Assembly: GCA_002150815.3 (NCBI GenBank)
Contig: NDFF03000061.1
Coordinates: 1 to 64,000 of the forward strand
Length of the DNA stretch: 64,000 nucleotides
Origin: Grammothele lineata
Lineage: Eukaryota; Basidiomycota; Agaricomycetes; Polyporales; Polyporaceae
Direction: 5' to 3'
Position 1 is the stretch's first letter, and every line of letters starts with the position of its first letter. This document shows, in pieces, positions 23,161 to 33,936 of this stretch. The position numbers and the translations under genes were made by a program. The notes under the pieces were generated by a model, which saw only the letters and a program-made list of their open reading frames with translations, was not told the origin of the DNA and searched no databases.

Positions 23161-23560
23161 TCAAGCATCATCGTATAAGGCATCCAACTTGGCTATCACT
23201 GCGCTCCGCCTGGCCGCCTCATACATAGGACTCGAGGACTGAAGAAGCTGCTCGACAGTCTCGAAGATGATTTCAGCTTCGCTATCGGGTTTATTCGGCG
23301 GGTCCGTGGGGCTATGAAGCTATAGTTCATGAAGTATGGTGAGTTGGAGCGTGAGAGTAAGAACACACCTGAAACCCCCTCCCAGTCAGAGATATGAGTA
23401 TGATCTCGTCCTCCAGAAGGACGATGCTCGCGGTAGCCTTCAGCGGCGAAGACTCTAACACTTTGTAGGTGGTGATGCCGAACGCCTGCTCCGACAGTGC
23501 TCTTACGAGCTCTTCATGCATAAAGTTATGCGGTTCCGATTCTGGGGCCGGGGAATCCAT
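23161..23560 (-). CDS. GSKIP-domain protein
   Basis: Two exons, 23560-23369 and 23319-23161, joined across a 49-nt phase-0 intron (GTGTGT...CTATAG), encode about 116 residues. The fold follows the GSKIP/DUF727 domain: a helix (HEELVRALSEQAFGI), strands ATASIVLLEDEIILISLTG, and, after the splice, a helical end (ETVEQLLQSSSPMYEAARRS then IAKLDALYDD) that matches the human GSK3-beta interaction protein pattern (ETVYSLLDTLSPAYREA...RLEAL). Human GSKIP anchors PKA and binds GSK3-beta; the domain is also found in the CLU mitochondrial-clustering proteins. Whether the fungal protein binds kinases is unknown. The gene is head-to-head with VPS45. Confidence 0.75.
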
Positions 23561-23921
23561 GGCTAAGTCGAGGACGGATATAACAGTTTGACGTCAATGA
23601 CGGTCATCGGTGTAGCCAGAGAGACGGACGTGGTGGATGGGGGCCGACGGTAGATGGGGGTGAGCAGAAGGAAAGCGACGTCATGGCTCGCACGAAGTCG
23701 CGCGCAGCCACATTCGCAGGGCTGCACCCGCGCCGAAGCGCGTCGCGTCAAACTCTCAGTGCATCCCGTGTCTTCCTGCTGTCTCTGGTCCTCTAGTCCC
23801 CTCTGGACGCTCATCTTTCTGCTCTACTTACTCTACATACTCTAAGTCGTCAACTGGGGGCTGCCAATCCACATCCTGTACTACTAGGGAGGAGGAGCTG
23901 CCACTTGGCCTTCTAGTCACC
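23561..23921. promoter_or_regulatory. Divergent promoter, GSKIP gene / VPS45
   Basis: 361 bp between the two start codons. It includes TGACGTCA-like sites (TTGACGTCAATGA at 23588 and AGCGACGTCATGG at 23677), which are consistent with bZIP (CRE) control. No TATA box is evident. Confidence 0.4.
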
Positions 23922-26506
23922 ATGGACGTCGTGAAAGCAGTCGAGACCTACATTACGAAGATGGTTTCGACACCATCGTCGATGAAGGTCCTCTTGCTGG
24001 ACAACCATACGGTGCGCTTCGTCTCCACATGTCCGTTTTTCCGAGCCCATGCTCACGCGAACGCTCTCATTGCGGGCAGACTCCCATCGTCTCGCTCTCC
24101 GCCACCCAGTCGACTCTCCTCTCGCACCAAGTTTACCTGACGGACAAGATCGACAATAACAAGCGCGACCGTATGCCGCACATGAAATGTGTCTGCTTCC
24201 TCCGGCCGAGTGAGGAGAGCTTCGAAGCCCTCGCGGCGGAGCTCCGCGAGCCCAAGTACGGGGAGTACTACCTCTGTCAGTGAGCACTGTGCACTCCAGC
24301 CCGCTGCGCCGCGTCCATAGGTCTGACGTCAGCACACGGACGTACGTGCGCCGTGCAGACTTCAGCAATATCTTGAGCAAGACTGCAATCGAGCGGTTAG
24401 CAGACGTGGACGAGTATGAGGTCGTGCGCGAAGTGCAGGTTAGTCCTCCGCTTGTTGCCCTTCGTCATGGAATTGCTCCTTTCCCGCATTCAATCTATGT
24501 CCGCATTCTACACGTGTTTGTGTTTGTCCGATTTGAGAGCCATTCCTTATGCGTACCCTCAAGGAATACTTTGCAGACTATGCACCCGTACTTCCCTCGC
24601 TCTTCTCCCTCAACCACCAAACGTCAACATCCCGACCACTGTATGGAAACAGTTCGAACTCGTGGGATCCTGCAGCTCTCGAACGCGCCGTCCAAGGCGT
24701 CACTGCGGTGCTGCTCAGTCTCAAGAAGAAGCCGGTCATTCGCTACGAGAAGTCTAGTCCCATGGCGAAGAAGCTCGGCGTTGAAATCCAGGTGAGTGGC
24801 GTTTGCATATCATATTGCAAGTGATTGCGAAGGTACATTGCTGATCTCGTCTCGAAAAGCATCGAATACAAGCCGAGTCGCAATTATTTGACTTCCGCCT
24901 TACCCAGGTGCCCCCACTGCTCCTCATCCTGGACAGGCGGAGCGATCCAGTCACGCCGCTGCTATCGCCCTGGACCTATCAGGCGATGGTACACGAGCTA
25001 CTTGGCATTCAGAATGGGCGCGTTGACCTCAACCTAGTACCGGATATCCGTCCCGAGCTCAAGGTCTGCTCTCCACCCTCTCCGCGTTGTCTCTTTTACC
25101 ACTCGCTGACAACTCAGCTATGTATAGGAAGTAACACTCACAACGACGACGGACCCGTTCTTCCAGGCGCACCACCTCGCGACGTTCGGCGACCTCGGCA
25201 CAGCCCTCAAGTCGTACGTGCAGTCATACCAGTCGCACTCGCTCGCGAACAACCCGTCCTCGATCCAGTCCATCTCGGACATGAAGCGCTTCGTGGAAGA
25301 GTACCCCGAGTTCCGCAAGCTAGGGGGTAACGTGAGCAAGCATGTCGCGCTCGTGGGCGAGCTGAGTAGGCTCGTTGAGCGCGATAAGCTGCTTGAGTTG
25401 GGCGAAGTCGAGCAAGGTCTGGCGACAGGATCGGGTGCGGACTTGAAGGTGAGTCTTTTCGAGAAATAATAGACGAGTGCACGCTGACGCTGTGCGGCTA
25501 CGTTACAGAGTGTCCAAGCTTTGGTAACAAATCCTGCAATCCAACCTTGGAATAAGCTACGGCTCGTAATGTTGTACGCGCTGCGGTATCAGAAGACTCA
25601 GCCTCAAAATGTTGCGTCTCTCATCAACCTTATGCTTGAGAACGGGGTATCGAGAGAAGACGCAAGAGTGAGTGGCTTCGTCGTACTGTCCTGTCTAGTT
25701 TCTCATAGCGCGCATAGTTGGTGTACGTCCTGCTCAATATCGCGGGATCGGACCAGCGTCAAGAGGAACTCTTCTCGGCCGAAGCATTGTTTGCCAAGGG
25801 GCGATCGGCACTGAAGGGATTGAAGGGCGTCGAGAACGTGTACATGCAGCACACGCCGCACCTCTCGCAAACCCTGGAGAACCTCTTCAAAGGCCGACTC
25901 CGGGACACGACACATCCTTTCCTCGATGGCGCCGGTCCGAACGCCGGTCTACAAAGGTGGGCGTCGACGTCGCGTATAAATCCCCGACGTTTCCTAACAT
26001 GGAGCTGAGATAGGCCCGGAGACGTCATCATCTTCATGATCGGTGGCACAACATACGAAGAAGCGCGGGTAGTGGCCATGCTGAACCAAGAATCAACCTC
26101 GGGCGGACCGTCCGCTGCAGCAGGGACACGTCTTCTGCTCGGCGGAACATGCGTCCACAACTCGTCGAGGTACGTCCAGCGCCACTCCTCGCGTGTTCGG
26201 CGAGTGTTGTTTGTGGACTCGTGAGCTAACTTCGTGCGGGGCGACAGCTTCGTGGACATGGTTCGTGTGGCAGCGACGAATTTCCCCGCGTCGGTGTACG
26301 AGCCGCCGCCGGGGTCGGCGAGCAACATGCCGGCGCTGAACCTGAACCTCGGTGGGGTGAACGTCAGCCTCGGCGGGTCCGCGCCCGGCGTGTACCGCAC
26401 GAGCGGAGAGGGTGTGAGCTTGCAGACGGAGGGGATCAAGGACGGTGTACGAACGCTGCTCGGACGGGTGAAGCAAGGCGTAGACCGGATCGCGTCGCAG
26501 CCATAG
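23922..26506 (+). CDS. VPS45: Vacuolar protein sorting protein Vps45 (Sec1/Munc18 family)
   Basis: About ten exons. The N-terminus MDVVKAVETYITKM joins across an intron near 24012-24080 to TPIVSLSATQSTLLSHQVYL, a typical SM-protein domain 1. Further marks are HMKCVCFLRPSEESFEALA, FSNILSKTAIERLADVDEYE, VPPLLLILDRRSDPVTPLLS (the conserved domain 2 block), TYQAMVHELLGI, PEFRKLGGNVSKHVALVGEL, LVMLYALRYQ and PGDVIIFMIGGTTYEEAR. The tail after residue 550 has an amphipathic stretch ending in RIASQP. SM proteins clasp t-SNARE complexes; Vps45 acts with Tlg2/syntaxin-16 in trafficking to the trans-Golgi and endosomes. Exons read without a break and the motif order is complete. Confidence 0.95.
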
Positions 26507-26970
26507 CCACAGAAGCACGACGGGTAGCCCGCGCGGAGAGACCTCGGCGGGTCGCGTGCGCGCTGCGTGGTCGTGTCGAGTGTAGAGTAGAACGCGGATA
26601 CGGTAGTCTGTACGGCTAATTTCTGGAAGATGGTCGGAGCGAGCGCACCGAGCGCGCGCGTGCACGCGAGACGAAGTCAGGAGAGAGCGGCCTTCGCGCG
26701 ACGGTCGACAGGGCGCGGCGGCGCGAAGCGGGCGCGGCCACGACGGACTCGGTCATGTGGCGGTGACACGTCACCCCGGTCACCCATGCGCCGCGTCCGG
26801 ACGCGGATCTGAAGTAGCAGCGGCGTCGGACGCCTGCACTACACATCTCTTCTCCTCTCCATCACCAGCAGTCCCTCGCCGCACGCGGGGACCGACCACC
26901 CTCTCGTTCTCTCTCTTCGGTTTCTCTACCTCGTTTCTCTGGTTCGTCGATTCAGGACAAGGGCCGCATC
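26507..26970. other. Intergenic VPS45-ERV46, with the ERV46 promoter
   Basis: About 460 bp of GC-rich sequence that becomes C/T-rich (CTCTTCTCCTCTCC at about 26846) just before the ERV46 start, a common basidiomycete core-promoter pattern. No gene was recognised. Confidence 0.45.
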
Positions 26971-28720
26971 ATGGCGAAGGGCTTCCTCAGCGCCCTCAAG
27001 GGCGTAGATGCCTTCGGAAAGGTTAGCAACCATTGTCGTACGGGGTCGCGCGGGTGAATGGTCCGTTTTGACGGTGCGCACAGACGATGGAGGACGTGAA
27101 GGTCAAGACGCGCACGGGCGCCCTCTGTGAGCCTAGCACATGCTTGCATGCCCTCCGCACACCGAGCTAATTCCGGCGGGTGGAAGTGACCCTCATTGCC
27201 GCGGCGATCATCATCTCGTTCACGACTATCGAGTTCCTCGACTACCGACGCGTCAATGTGGACACGTCTATCATCGTCGACCGGAGCAGAGGCGAGAAGT
27301 TGACGGTTAACATGAACATCACCTACCCCCGGGTGCCGTGCTACCGTGAGTAGCCGATTATACACTGCGCGAGGCTTCGGTTGGATGTCCCTTTCGCGCG
27401 ATGGCGTACGTCGTGTGAGATATGAGGCTGAGGATATTCTTCGTGCAGTCCTGAGTTTGGATGTGATGGACATTAGTGGTGAAACCCAGTCGGACATTAC
27501 CCACAATATCCTCAAGACTCGTCTCGACGAGCGCGGCGTACCTGTCCCGAACTCCGTCATCACCGACCTTCAGAATGATCTCGACAAGCTCAACGAGCAG
27601 CGTCAAAACGGGTACTGTGGCTCTTGTTACGGCGGTGTTGAGCCTGCAAGCGGGTGCTGTAACACCTGCGAGGAGGTTCGCCAGGCATACGTAAACAGGG
27701 GATGGAGTTTCAACCGGCCAGATTCTATTGAGCAGGTATGTAGCTCCTACCACGCCCGCGAACTGAGCTCATCCGGCTTTGTTGCCTGTAGTGCGTCAAG
27801 GAGGGCTGGTCAGAAAAGCTGAAGGAGCAGGCAAGCGAGGGCTGCAACATCGCCGGCCGCGTGCGCGTGAATAAGGTCGTCGGTAACATTCACCTCTCAC
27901 CCGGCCGCTCGTTCCGCACGAGCGCGCACAACCTCTACGAGCTCGTGCCGTACCTCCGCACGGACGGCAACCGCCATGACTTCACGCACACGATCCACCA
28001 CCTCGCCTTCGAGGGCGATGACGAGTACGACGTTAACAAAGCGAAGCTCGGCAAGGAGCAAAAGGCGAAACTGGGTATTGCGGCGAACCCGCTCGATGGG
28101 ACTCAGGGCAGGGTAAGTCCTGCGAAAATATTTGGTACGGGAATGGGCCATCTGACAATCTACCCCCCTTCAGACTATCAAGCAGCAGTATATGTTCCAG
28201 TACTTCCTGAAGGTTGTCTCGACTCAGTTCCAGACCCTGGACGGCAAGACGGTACGTACACCACCCCGGCCGCGGACTCCATACCCATACCGTAGTGCTT
28301 CGTTCGCTCACGCGACCCCACACAGGTGAACACGCACCAATACAGCGCGACGCACTTCGAGCGCGACCTCGACAAGGGCGCGCAGGAGAACACGCCCGAC
28401 GGCCTGCACGTCGCGCACGGCAACGGCGGCATCCCCGGCACGTTCTTCAACTACGAGATCTCGCCCATCCTCATCCGCCACGCCGAGACACGGCAGTCAT
28501 TCGCCCACTTCCTCACCTCGTACGTCCACATTCCCGTTTTCTCAGGGCTTAGGTGCTGAACACGCTACTTCATCTATTCTACAGGACATGCGCGATCGTC
28601 GGTGGAGTGCTTACCGTAGCGTCACTCGTAGACAGCGTACTCTTCGCGACGCGCAAAGCACTGAAGAAGACGGGCGGCTCATCACCGACCACTGCCTACT
28701 CGAACGGCAAGCTCATGTAA
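26971..28720 (+). CDS. ERV46: ERGIC/COPII vesicle protein Erv46
   Basis: A gene of about seven exons. Exon 1 begins MAKGFLSALKGVDAFGK, followed by EDVKVKTRTGAL and the first membrane segment LIAAAIIISFTTIEFLDY. The lumenal domain carries RGEKLTVNMNITYPRVPCY, a Cys-rich block (NGYCGSCYGGVEPASGCCNT), EGCNIAGRVRVNKVVGNIHL and SPGRSFRTSAHNLYELV, all typical of the ERGIC_N/COPIIcoated_ERV domains. The second membrane segment near the C-terminus reads TCAIVGGVLTVASLVDSVLF. Erv46 pairs with Erv41 and cycles between ER and Golgi in COPII/COPI vesicles, retrieving cargo. The protein ends AYSNGKLM; a clear C-terminal dilysine is absent, and a K lies third from the end. Confidence 0.94.
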
Positions 28721-29214
28721 TGTCGCCTCCGCATGTATCTGTCTCGTACACATCACGCTGTTTCCTATCGCATTGGACTCGGGGATATGTAACTTACCCT
28801 TCCTGCTGTTGTGTGTGCACTGTTTGACTTCCCCGCAACCATCGAAGTCAACCAAAGTCAACTGGTCCTTTTTCGACGGCCTCACCTGGTTGAGGCAACT
28901 CCAGAGCATGAACGAACAGCAAACGTTAAACAACATTGTCTGAGGTAAAGCCCTGTTATCAACTACAGTGGACCGTATACCTGCTCAAATACACCAGTTC
29001 CTCTCTACCTAACCACACCTAACGTGGAGCGTCTAGAGCGTCTACTTCCCCAACGCGCGCGAAGCACAAACCCGCATGATTAGAACGAAACAAAGAAGAC
29101 TCCACTCGATCCATTTGCGACACCGAGAGAACCCAAGCCAACAGGCCAGTCCCAAAGTTGCCCCAAAAAGAACAAGCAAACCCCCTCACAGGAAAAGCCC
29201 AGGGAAGAAGGATC
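28721..29214. other. Intergenic, ERV46 3' region and U2 downstream region
   Basis: About 490 bp between the ERV46 stop and the 3' end of U2 on the opposite strand. No gene was recognised. Confidence 0.5.
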
Positions 29215-29399
29215 CCCCGACGACACAAGCCTGCAGTGCAGTGGCGAGGTCATCGCGCCCCCGAGTTGCGAGCAGAGCTCGGGGGGTCCGAGGGCGGCAA
29301 AAATTAGATAACCAAAGATGGGGCCGGTGGCCCCATAATAGTGGTTAAACTATTAAGAACAGATACTACACTTGATCTAAGCCAAAAGGCCAGAGTGGT
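29215..29399 (-). ncRNA. U2 spliceosomal snRNA
   Basis: The minus strand reads CTCTGGCCTTTTGGCTTAGA, then ATCAAGTGTAGTATCTGTTC, the near-invariant 5' domain of U2. GTAGTA is the branch-point recognition sequence. A stem-loop follows (GGGGCCACCGGCCCC), then the Sm site ATCTAATTTTTGCCG at about 29294-29308. Stem III is CTCGGACCCCCCGAG. A further hairpin with CTGCACTGCAG in its loop resembles stem IV, which binds U2A'/U2B''. The 5' and 3' ends are placed by comparison with general U2 length and could be off by a few bases. The RNA pairs with the intron branch point in pre-mRNA splicing. Confidence 0.93.
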
Positions 29400-29426
29400 G
29401 GAGAAATGGCGGTGGGCGGGCGATGC

Positions 29427-29436
29427 TTATATATGT
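29427..29436 (-). promoter_or_regulatory. TATA box of the U2 snRNA gene
   Basis: ACATATATAA on the minus strand lies about 30 bp upstream of the U2 5' end, the right distance for a TATA box. This suggests RNA polymerase II transcription from a TATA promoter. No metazoan-type PSE was recognised. Confidence 0.5.
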
Positions 29437-29693
29437 ATGAGGTGCGGGGCGCAGCGCACGGACCGGGTGTTGACGTTTGTTTGGGGCATTTGATGGTGAC
29501 CTCTGGTCTCGTGTGGTGTCGCACTGCACCACCGCGAATCCAACGCGAATCATACCGTGGCGGGGTGCGAGTGCCACACAGATGGGGCCCAGACTAACTA
29601 GTACTGGTTCAGTTCTCAGACTCCAGGGTTGTCCTCTTTCTAGCTCACATAAGCTCGCGAGTCAAAGTCTACGTCAGTCATACTTATCGTGTA

Positions 29694-29764
29694 GCATTAA
29701 TGGGGTAGTGGTAACCTGGGTCGTTGCCATCGACCCGCCGGGGGTTCGATTCCCCCTTAATGCA
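29694..29764 (+). tRNA. tRNA-Gly (GCC), copy 2
   Basis: 71 nt on the plus strand, identical to copy 1 at 19902-19972. Anticodon GCC in the loop TTGCCAT; acceptor stem GCATTAA/TTAATGC; T-arm GGGTTCGATTCCC; no intron; discriminator A. TTTTT at 29782-29787 is a suitable RNA polymerase III terminator. Confidence 0.95.
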
Positions 29765-29781
29765 CTCACAATGAAAGTGGA

Positions 29782-29787
29782 GTCTTT
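29782..29787 (+). terminator. Pol III T-run terminator of tRNA-Gly copy 2
   Basis: A run of five T about 18 nt after the mature tRNA end. Confidence 0.55.
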
Positions 29788-30072
29788 TTCTGCGCATACG
29801 AGGTTCCACCGTACCCAAAACATGCTCTACCGCCAGCTCCTCCGTAGACAGTACACAGTCAGGGCAATGCTTATGCACACCAAATAGGAGGGCCCTCTAG
29901 TCTTTGCTGTGGTGAAAACGCCTGCGCTAGCATTGATACACGAGAGTACGAGATACCAATCTGAAAGTACAGGACATAAACAACCTCGCGGATCGGTCCG
30001 ACGCGACATAACGAAAGGTAATAGAACAACTGTAAATCGAAGACGGGCGCGACGACAGGACGTCGGCGACGC

Positions 30073-31771
30073 TCACAACGCGCGAATGACGGGGTTCGCT
30101 GCAGACAGCTTTCCCGACTTCTCGCTGTAGGCTGGGTTGCGCATCGCGGTCTCGTGAGGGTAGCAGCTCTTCGCGTCGATGACGTCCACCATCTCGTGCG
30201 ACTCGACGTCAATGTAGACCTGATTTGGGGTCTGTCCGGATGAGAAGTCAGTCCGAAGAACGTAGATCGGAAAGGAGGGTGCACACCATCTGGCTGACGC
30301 GGCGACCTGACTCCCCACGGATTCCGAGATGCCTTCCGGCACGCTCGGCACGGTTCAGGTCGTCAGCGGTGCTCTCGTCGCTGCCGTTTCCGTACTTCCA
30401 TCCAGACCGCGAGTTCAAGCTCGACATCAGCGAGTTGGTGTACAATTTGGACAGAGGGAGGTTGAAAGCAAGATGCAGGCCTGTAGGCTGTGAACATACA
30501 TCCATGAACGAACACTTCAACGGAAAGCGTAACAGAATGCACTCACACTCGCCAAGAACAAGACGAGGTCGATCAATGCACACAGCGCCGTGATAAGACC
30601 GGTCTGCACAGTTACTGGAATAACGTCAACTTGAATCCCGGTTCTGGTCGAGGTGAAGGCTTACGCCTAATGATCCTGTTAACAATGTCGTCTGTAGCGG
30701 CGAAACCTGTCTTGTGGTTACGCTGTAGACAAATCAGAATCAGACTCATCCTCAAAAGACATTGCCATTCGGTCCGCATACCAGATGCCAGACAAGGGCT
30801 ATTGTGATCGCGCAATCCGCTACGGCAGAGAACGCCAACCAGACGATAACAATGACTTCAAACTTCTGGAAATGAACGAATTCGGGGATCATGCCCACTG
30901 CGATCGAAGTGCCGAGGCCACCACCTGTACGAGTCGCGCATGAATATACATACGTGCAGACTCCTAACGACGTCTGGCTCACAGAATTGGCAGACGGCGC
31001 AGAGCGCGATAACAGCGACAGCGGGTATGCTGTTAGTGAGCACCTTTACACGCCATGCGAAGAAAAGCTGCACGAGGCTCCCGATGATAGCCTGCCAAAG
31101 ATCATAAACGCCACGTTTTGTGAGCAGATGTTGACGAAGCTCACCGTCATGACCGGATCTGCCAATTAAGATCAACCGTTGTCAATCAAGTGCGATCCCA
31201 CGATTTACAGGCAACGAACCTGTAGCGAACACTACGGTATTCATCAGCCCGAGTCCATGAAAGAAGAGCACACATAGACTCACCCCAAGTTGCCGACATA
31301 AGTGAGTTGTAGTCGCCTACAACGCAACAAATCAGGGGATACATCGCGGCTTGGGGGAAAGATGGAAGCTCACCAAAGTTGTTAACGAGTGGAATGTAAA
31401 GGAAAGTTATATCGAAAGCGCAGTTAAGGGTGTCGCACAAAAACAAAAGGGCGACCTGCAGCAGAGTACGGAGGACGATGTCAGCGCGCGGGTGAAAAGC
31501 TTGACAGTACGGGAGAACGCACGAAAGCCTTCATCCACGGGCGGTCCCTGAGGTGCATCGTGAGCAAGAAGACTGATTCCAAACGAGGGAAACGCACTTC
31601 TTGTAGGTGTTAAAGTATAGGTATGTCTGGGTGATCATAATCCCATAGAGAAGGACGTTGAATATGACCCCAACGAAAATGGGGCCATACCTGACAGGCG
31701 TAGACGTCAGCGGGTGCGCAGCACGCGGGCGAGACAAAGAGGACGTACGTTGCTGCGGCGATGGAGGGCAT
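30073..31771 (-). CDS. DUF6534-type seven-helix membrane protein
   Basis: About ten exons separated by 49-68-nt introns. Starting at ATG 31771 (MPSIAAAT), splicing yields YGPIFVGVIFNVLLYGIMIT, TYLYFNTYKKDRPWMKAF, VALLFLCDTLNCAFDITFLY and VFATDPVMT. Next come AIIGSLVQLFFAWRVKVLTN, VIVWLAFSAVADCAITIALV, then WHLRNHKTGFAATDDIVNRI and LITALCALIDLVLFLA. The order of seven membrane segments, the FFAWRV motif after helix 3, the HKTGF loop and the closing LPLSKLYTNSLMSSLNSR match the DUF6534 family, abundant in Agaricomycetes and of unknown function (sometimes compared with 7TM receptors). A soluble tail of about 90 residues ends NPVIRAL. Exons spliced in consistent phase throughout, so the gene looks functional. 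Confidence 0.88.
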
Positions 31772-33936
31772 GGCTCAGCGACGCGCAATAGGAGGCAGAG
31801 TGAGGTATCGCGGGTCGCTGGGGAGGGGAGGAAGGGACGCGCCATGGCAGCGAGGGGACGCGGGTTAAGAGACATTGGTGAGGGTGCGAGCGGAGCAGAA
31901 GGCGTTCACAGAAGCCCGTCGGTGGTTCGCTTCCGAGATGAGCTGCGAGAAGGCTGGGATCAGCTCAGGGCGAGAACCCCCTCCCACTCTGGCAACTCTA
32001 TCCGCCACTCTGGCCGTCATGTTATTACTCTTCTCTCACGCGTGCATGGCGTCTTTGGCGTACACACGAGGCTCTGCGACAGCAAGTCTCGACTGGACGA
32101 CTGGACACTTGGCCTGAAGTGAACGCGTCAGAGTCCACGAACGCCGAATGTTACGGCCGCCGTGGGTATGTATGTCGAAAAGCTGCGGCCGATCGCCGCG
32201 GCGCTGTCGTCTGAGCTTCTGTGACCTGAATAGCCCGAACAATGCCTATATTGATGATATTCAGTGGCTGTCGTCCACCTTCCGTTTTCGAACCTCCGTT
32301 GGAGACAGAGGTGATCTTGAGAAAGACGTCCTTCTACCATGCCGTCAGTGGAAGGTCGCCGGTCGCAACGAGCCCCGTCTTCTCGCGCGGGCTCACGCGG
32401 CAGATAGTGTAACCACGTACCTCCAGCGCCGATACGGCCGCCGACGTTCCTATTCAAAAGAAGCCCAAGCGCACCGGTCGCAGCTCAGGGTGGGCCGGCA
32501 GACAGCGCTGGGGCTGGCGGTAGCGACTCCTCGGAGTTGTCAGTGCGCGTCTGCTCAGATAGTCACGGCCGATCGCTGATGCATCGGGGCACGATTCTGG
32601 TGAGAAGATGCACGGTCATAGAAGCGAGTTGCTGGAACGTCCCTCGCCGAATGCGCGGCGGCGTCGACGTCGTCCAGGTCGAAGGACTGGAACTGCCGCG
32701 TCGATGACGCGTGACGTGCTATGGTCGACGCGTTATGTCACGCACCCTCGCACCCCTGTCACTGTCACTGTGAGCCGCGAACAAGCCGTGGCATTGGTGG
32801 CAGTTATCCTCGCCGACCGGTACTACCGCATAGTGCGCTCAGCACGACGCTCTCGACTAGTAATCGAACCCATAAGCCTCATGCAAAGAACATAAAACTT
32901 TCAATCCCGGCACTCGAAAAGACTACCATTTTCGTTAGTAAGTCTGAACAAGCCAGCTTTCCACCGGTTCGCAGCTTCTGGGATGACTTCGATATACGGC
33001 TCCGTATGACGTGCCGGGCACCCGAGCAGGGCTTCGTAGCCTCGAGGTGAGCTCTCTTCTTGGGACCGGTTCCGATCTTGGCTGACATATCCCCGTTCTC
33101 ACAGCATCGCTTGTGCTCCCGGTCGGACATCCACATGCATCTCCGCTAATGAAGTAGGCGTGTAGCCTACTACGAGCGGTGTGAGGGACCCCGTCCCAGA
33201 ACATGTCGAACGTATACATGTGCAGGGAGAACCGCATGAATTCATCATGAATGCTCACTGGCACTTTGTGCGCAGGCACCGTATACGTAGGCTCTTCGCT
33301 CTCGCTCACGCTCTTTGACGTGCGGTCAACTTAGAGCATTCCCGAGTATACTCGAAGCTCCCCGCTCCGCTAGTGACTCGCCGGACCCGGATACGGGGAC
33401 CCCTCCTCGCCTCGGCTTTATCGGGACGTCTACCACACCGGCCATTCGACGGCCCGAGCACGTCCTCCTTCCACCTTCGGAAGGGTCTCCCTCTCCTCCG
33501 CCGTCTTCACCGTCTCCCCGTACGTCGTCGTTCCCGAATGTTCATCGGAGCACTTTCCAGCGCGCGGCAGATCCCTGCAATGAAGGTAGCGACAACGATG
33601 ACTCTACAGCTTCCCGCCCTCCCTAGCGGCTTGCGTCAGCCACTCACCACTCCGTTCGCCTCGGCGGACAGACTCAGCCGCTTTCGGTCGAGCCTGGGCC
33701 TGAGGTACCGACGGGGCCGAGCGTCGAGGTACATAGGACCCGGTCCGCTACCGCAGCACTGTCAGGAAACATGCCTTCCCCGCACTGGGTTTGAACGTCA
33801 GCCGCCCCCTTGACTGTGACTCGCGAGGTCACCGCGGATAATAGCATGTGGCGCTTCCGAGCCGAACTATCTGGACACAGTAACGTACAGAGACGGAGGA
33901 CCTGAGGTGGGGCGCTACATTCTTGGGCAAGTGTCG
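31772..33936. other. Intergenic with possible decayed coding sequence
   Basis: About 2.2 kb. The minus strand at 32128-32457 and the plus strand at 33315-33810 have coding-like composition but no complete gene (the second is listed separately). The rest shows no family, RNA or clear repeat. Confidence 0.4.
33315..33810 (+). pseudogene. Possible exon relic, Pro/Ser-rich, with in-frame TAG
   Basis: The frame encodes a Pro/Ser-rich disordered segment (SDSPDPDTGTPPRLGFIG, RRPEHVLLPPSEGSPSPPPS). It stops at a TAG at 33624-33626, but the same frame then continues with similar composition (THHSVRLGGQTQPLSVEPG, VPTGPSVEVHRTR) to a TGA near 33812. It has no ATG start. It may be a remnant of an exon with one nonsense mutation, or chance in GC-rich DNA. 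Family unknown. Confidence 0.25.

Noticed and set aside
32128..32457. Minus-strand frame of 109 residues
   Set aside because: No partner exon, no domain; could not be linked to the DUF6534 gene or to any family.
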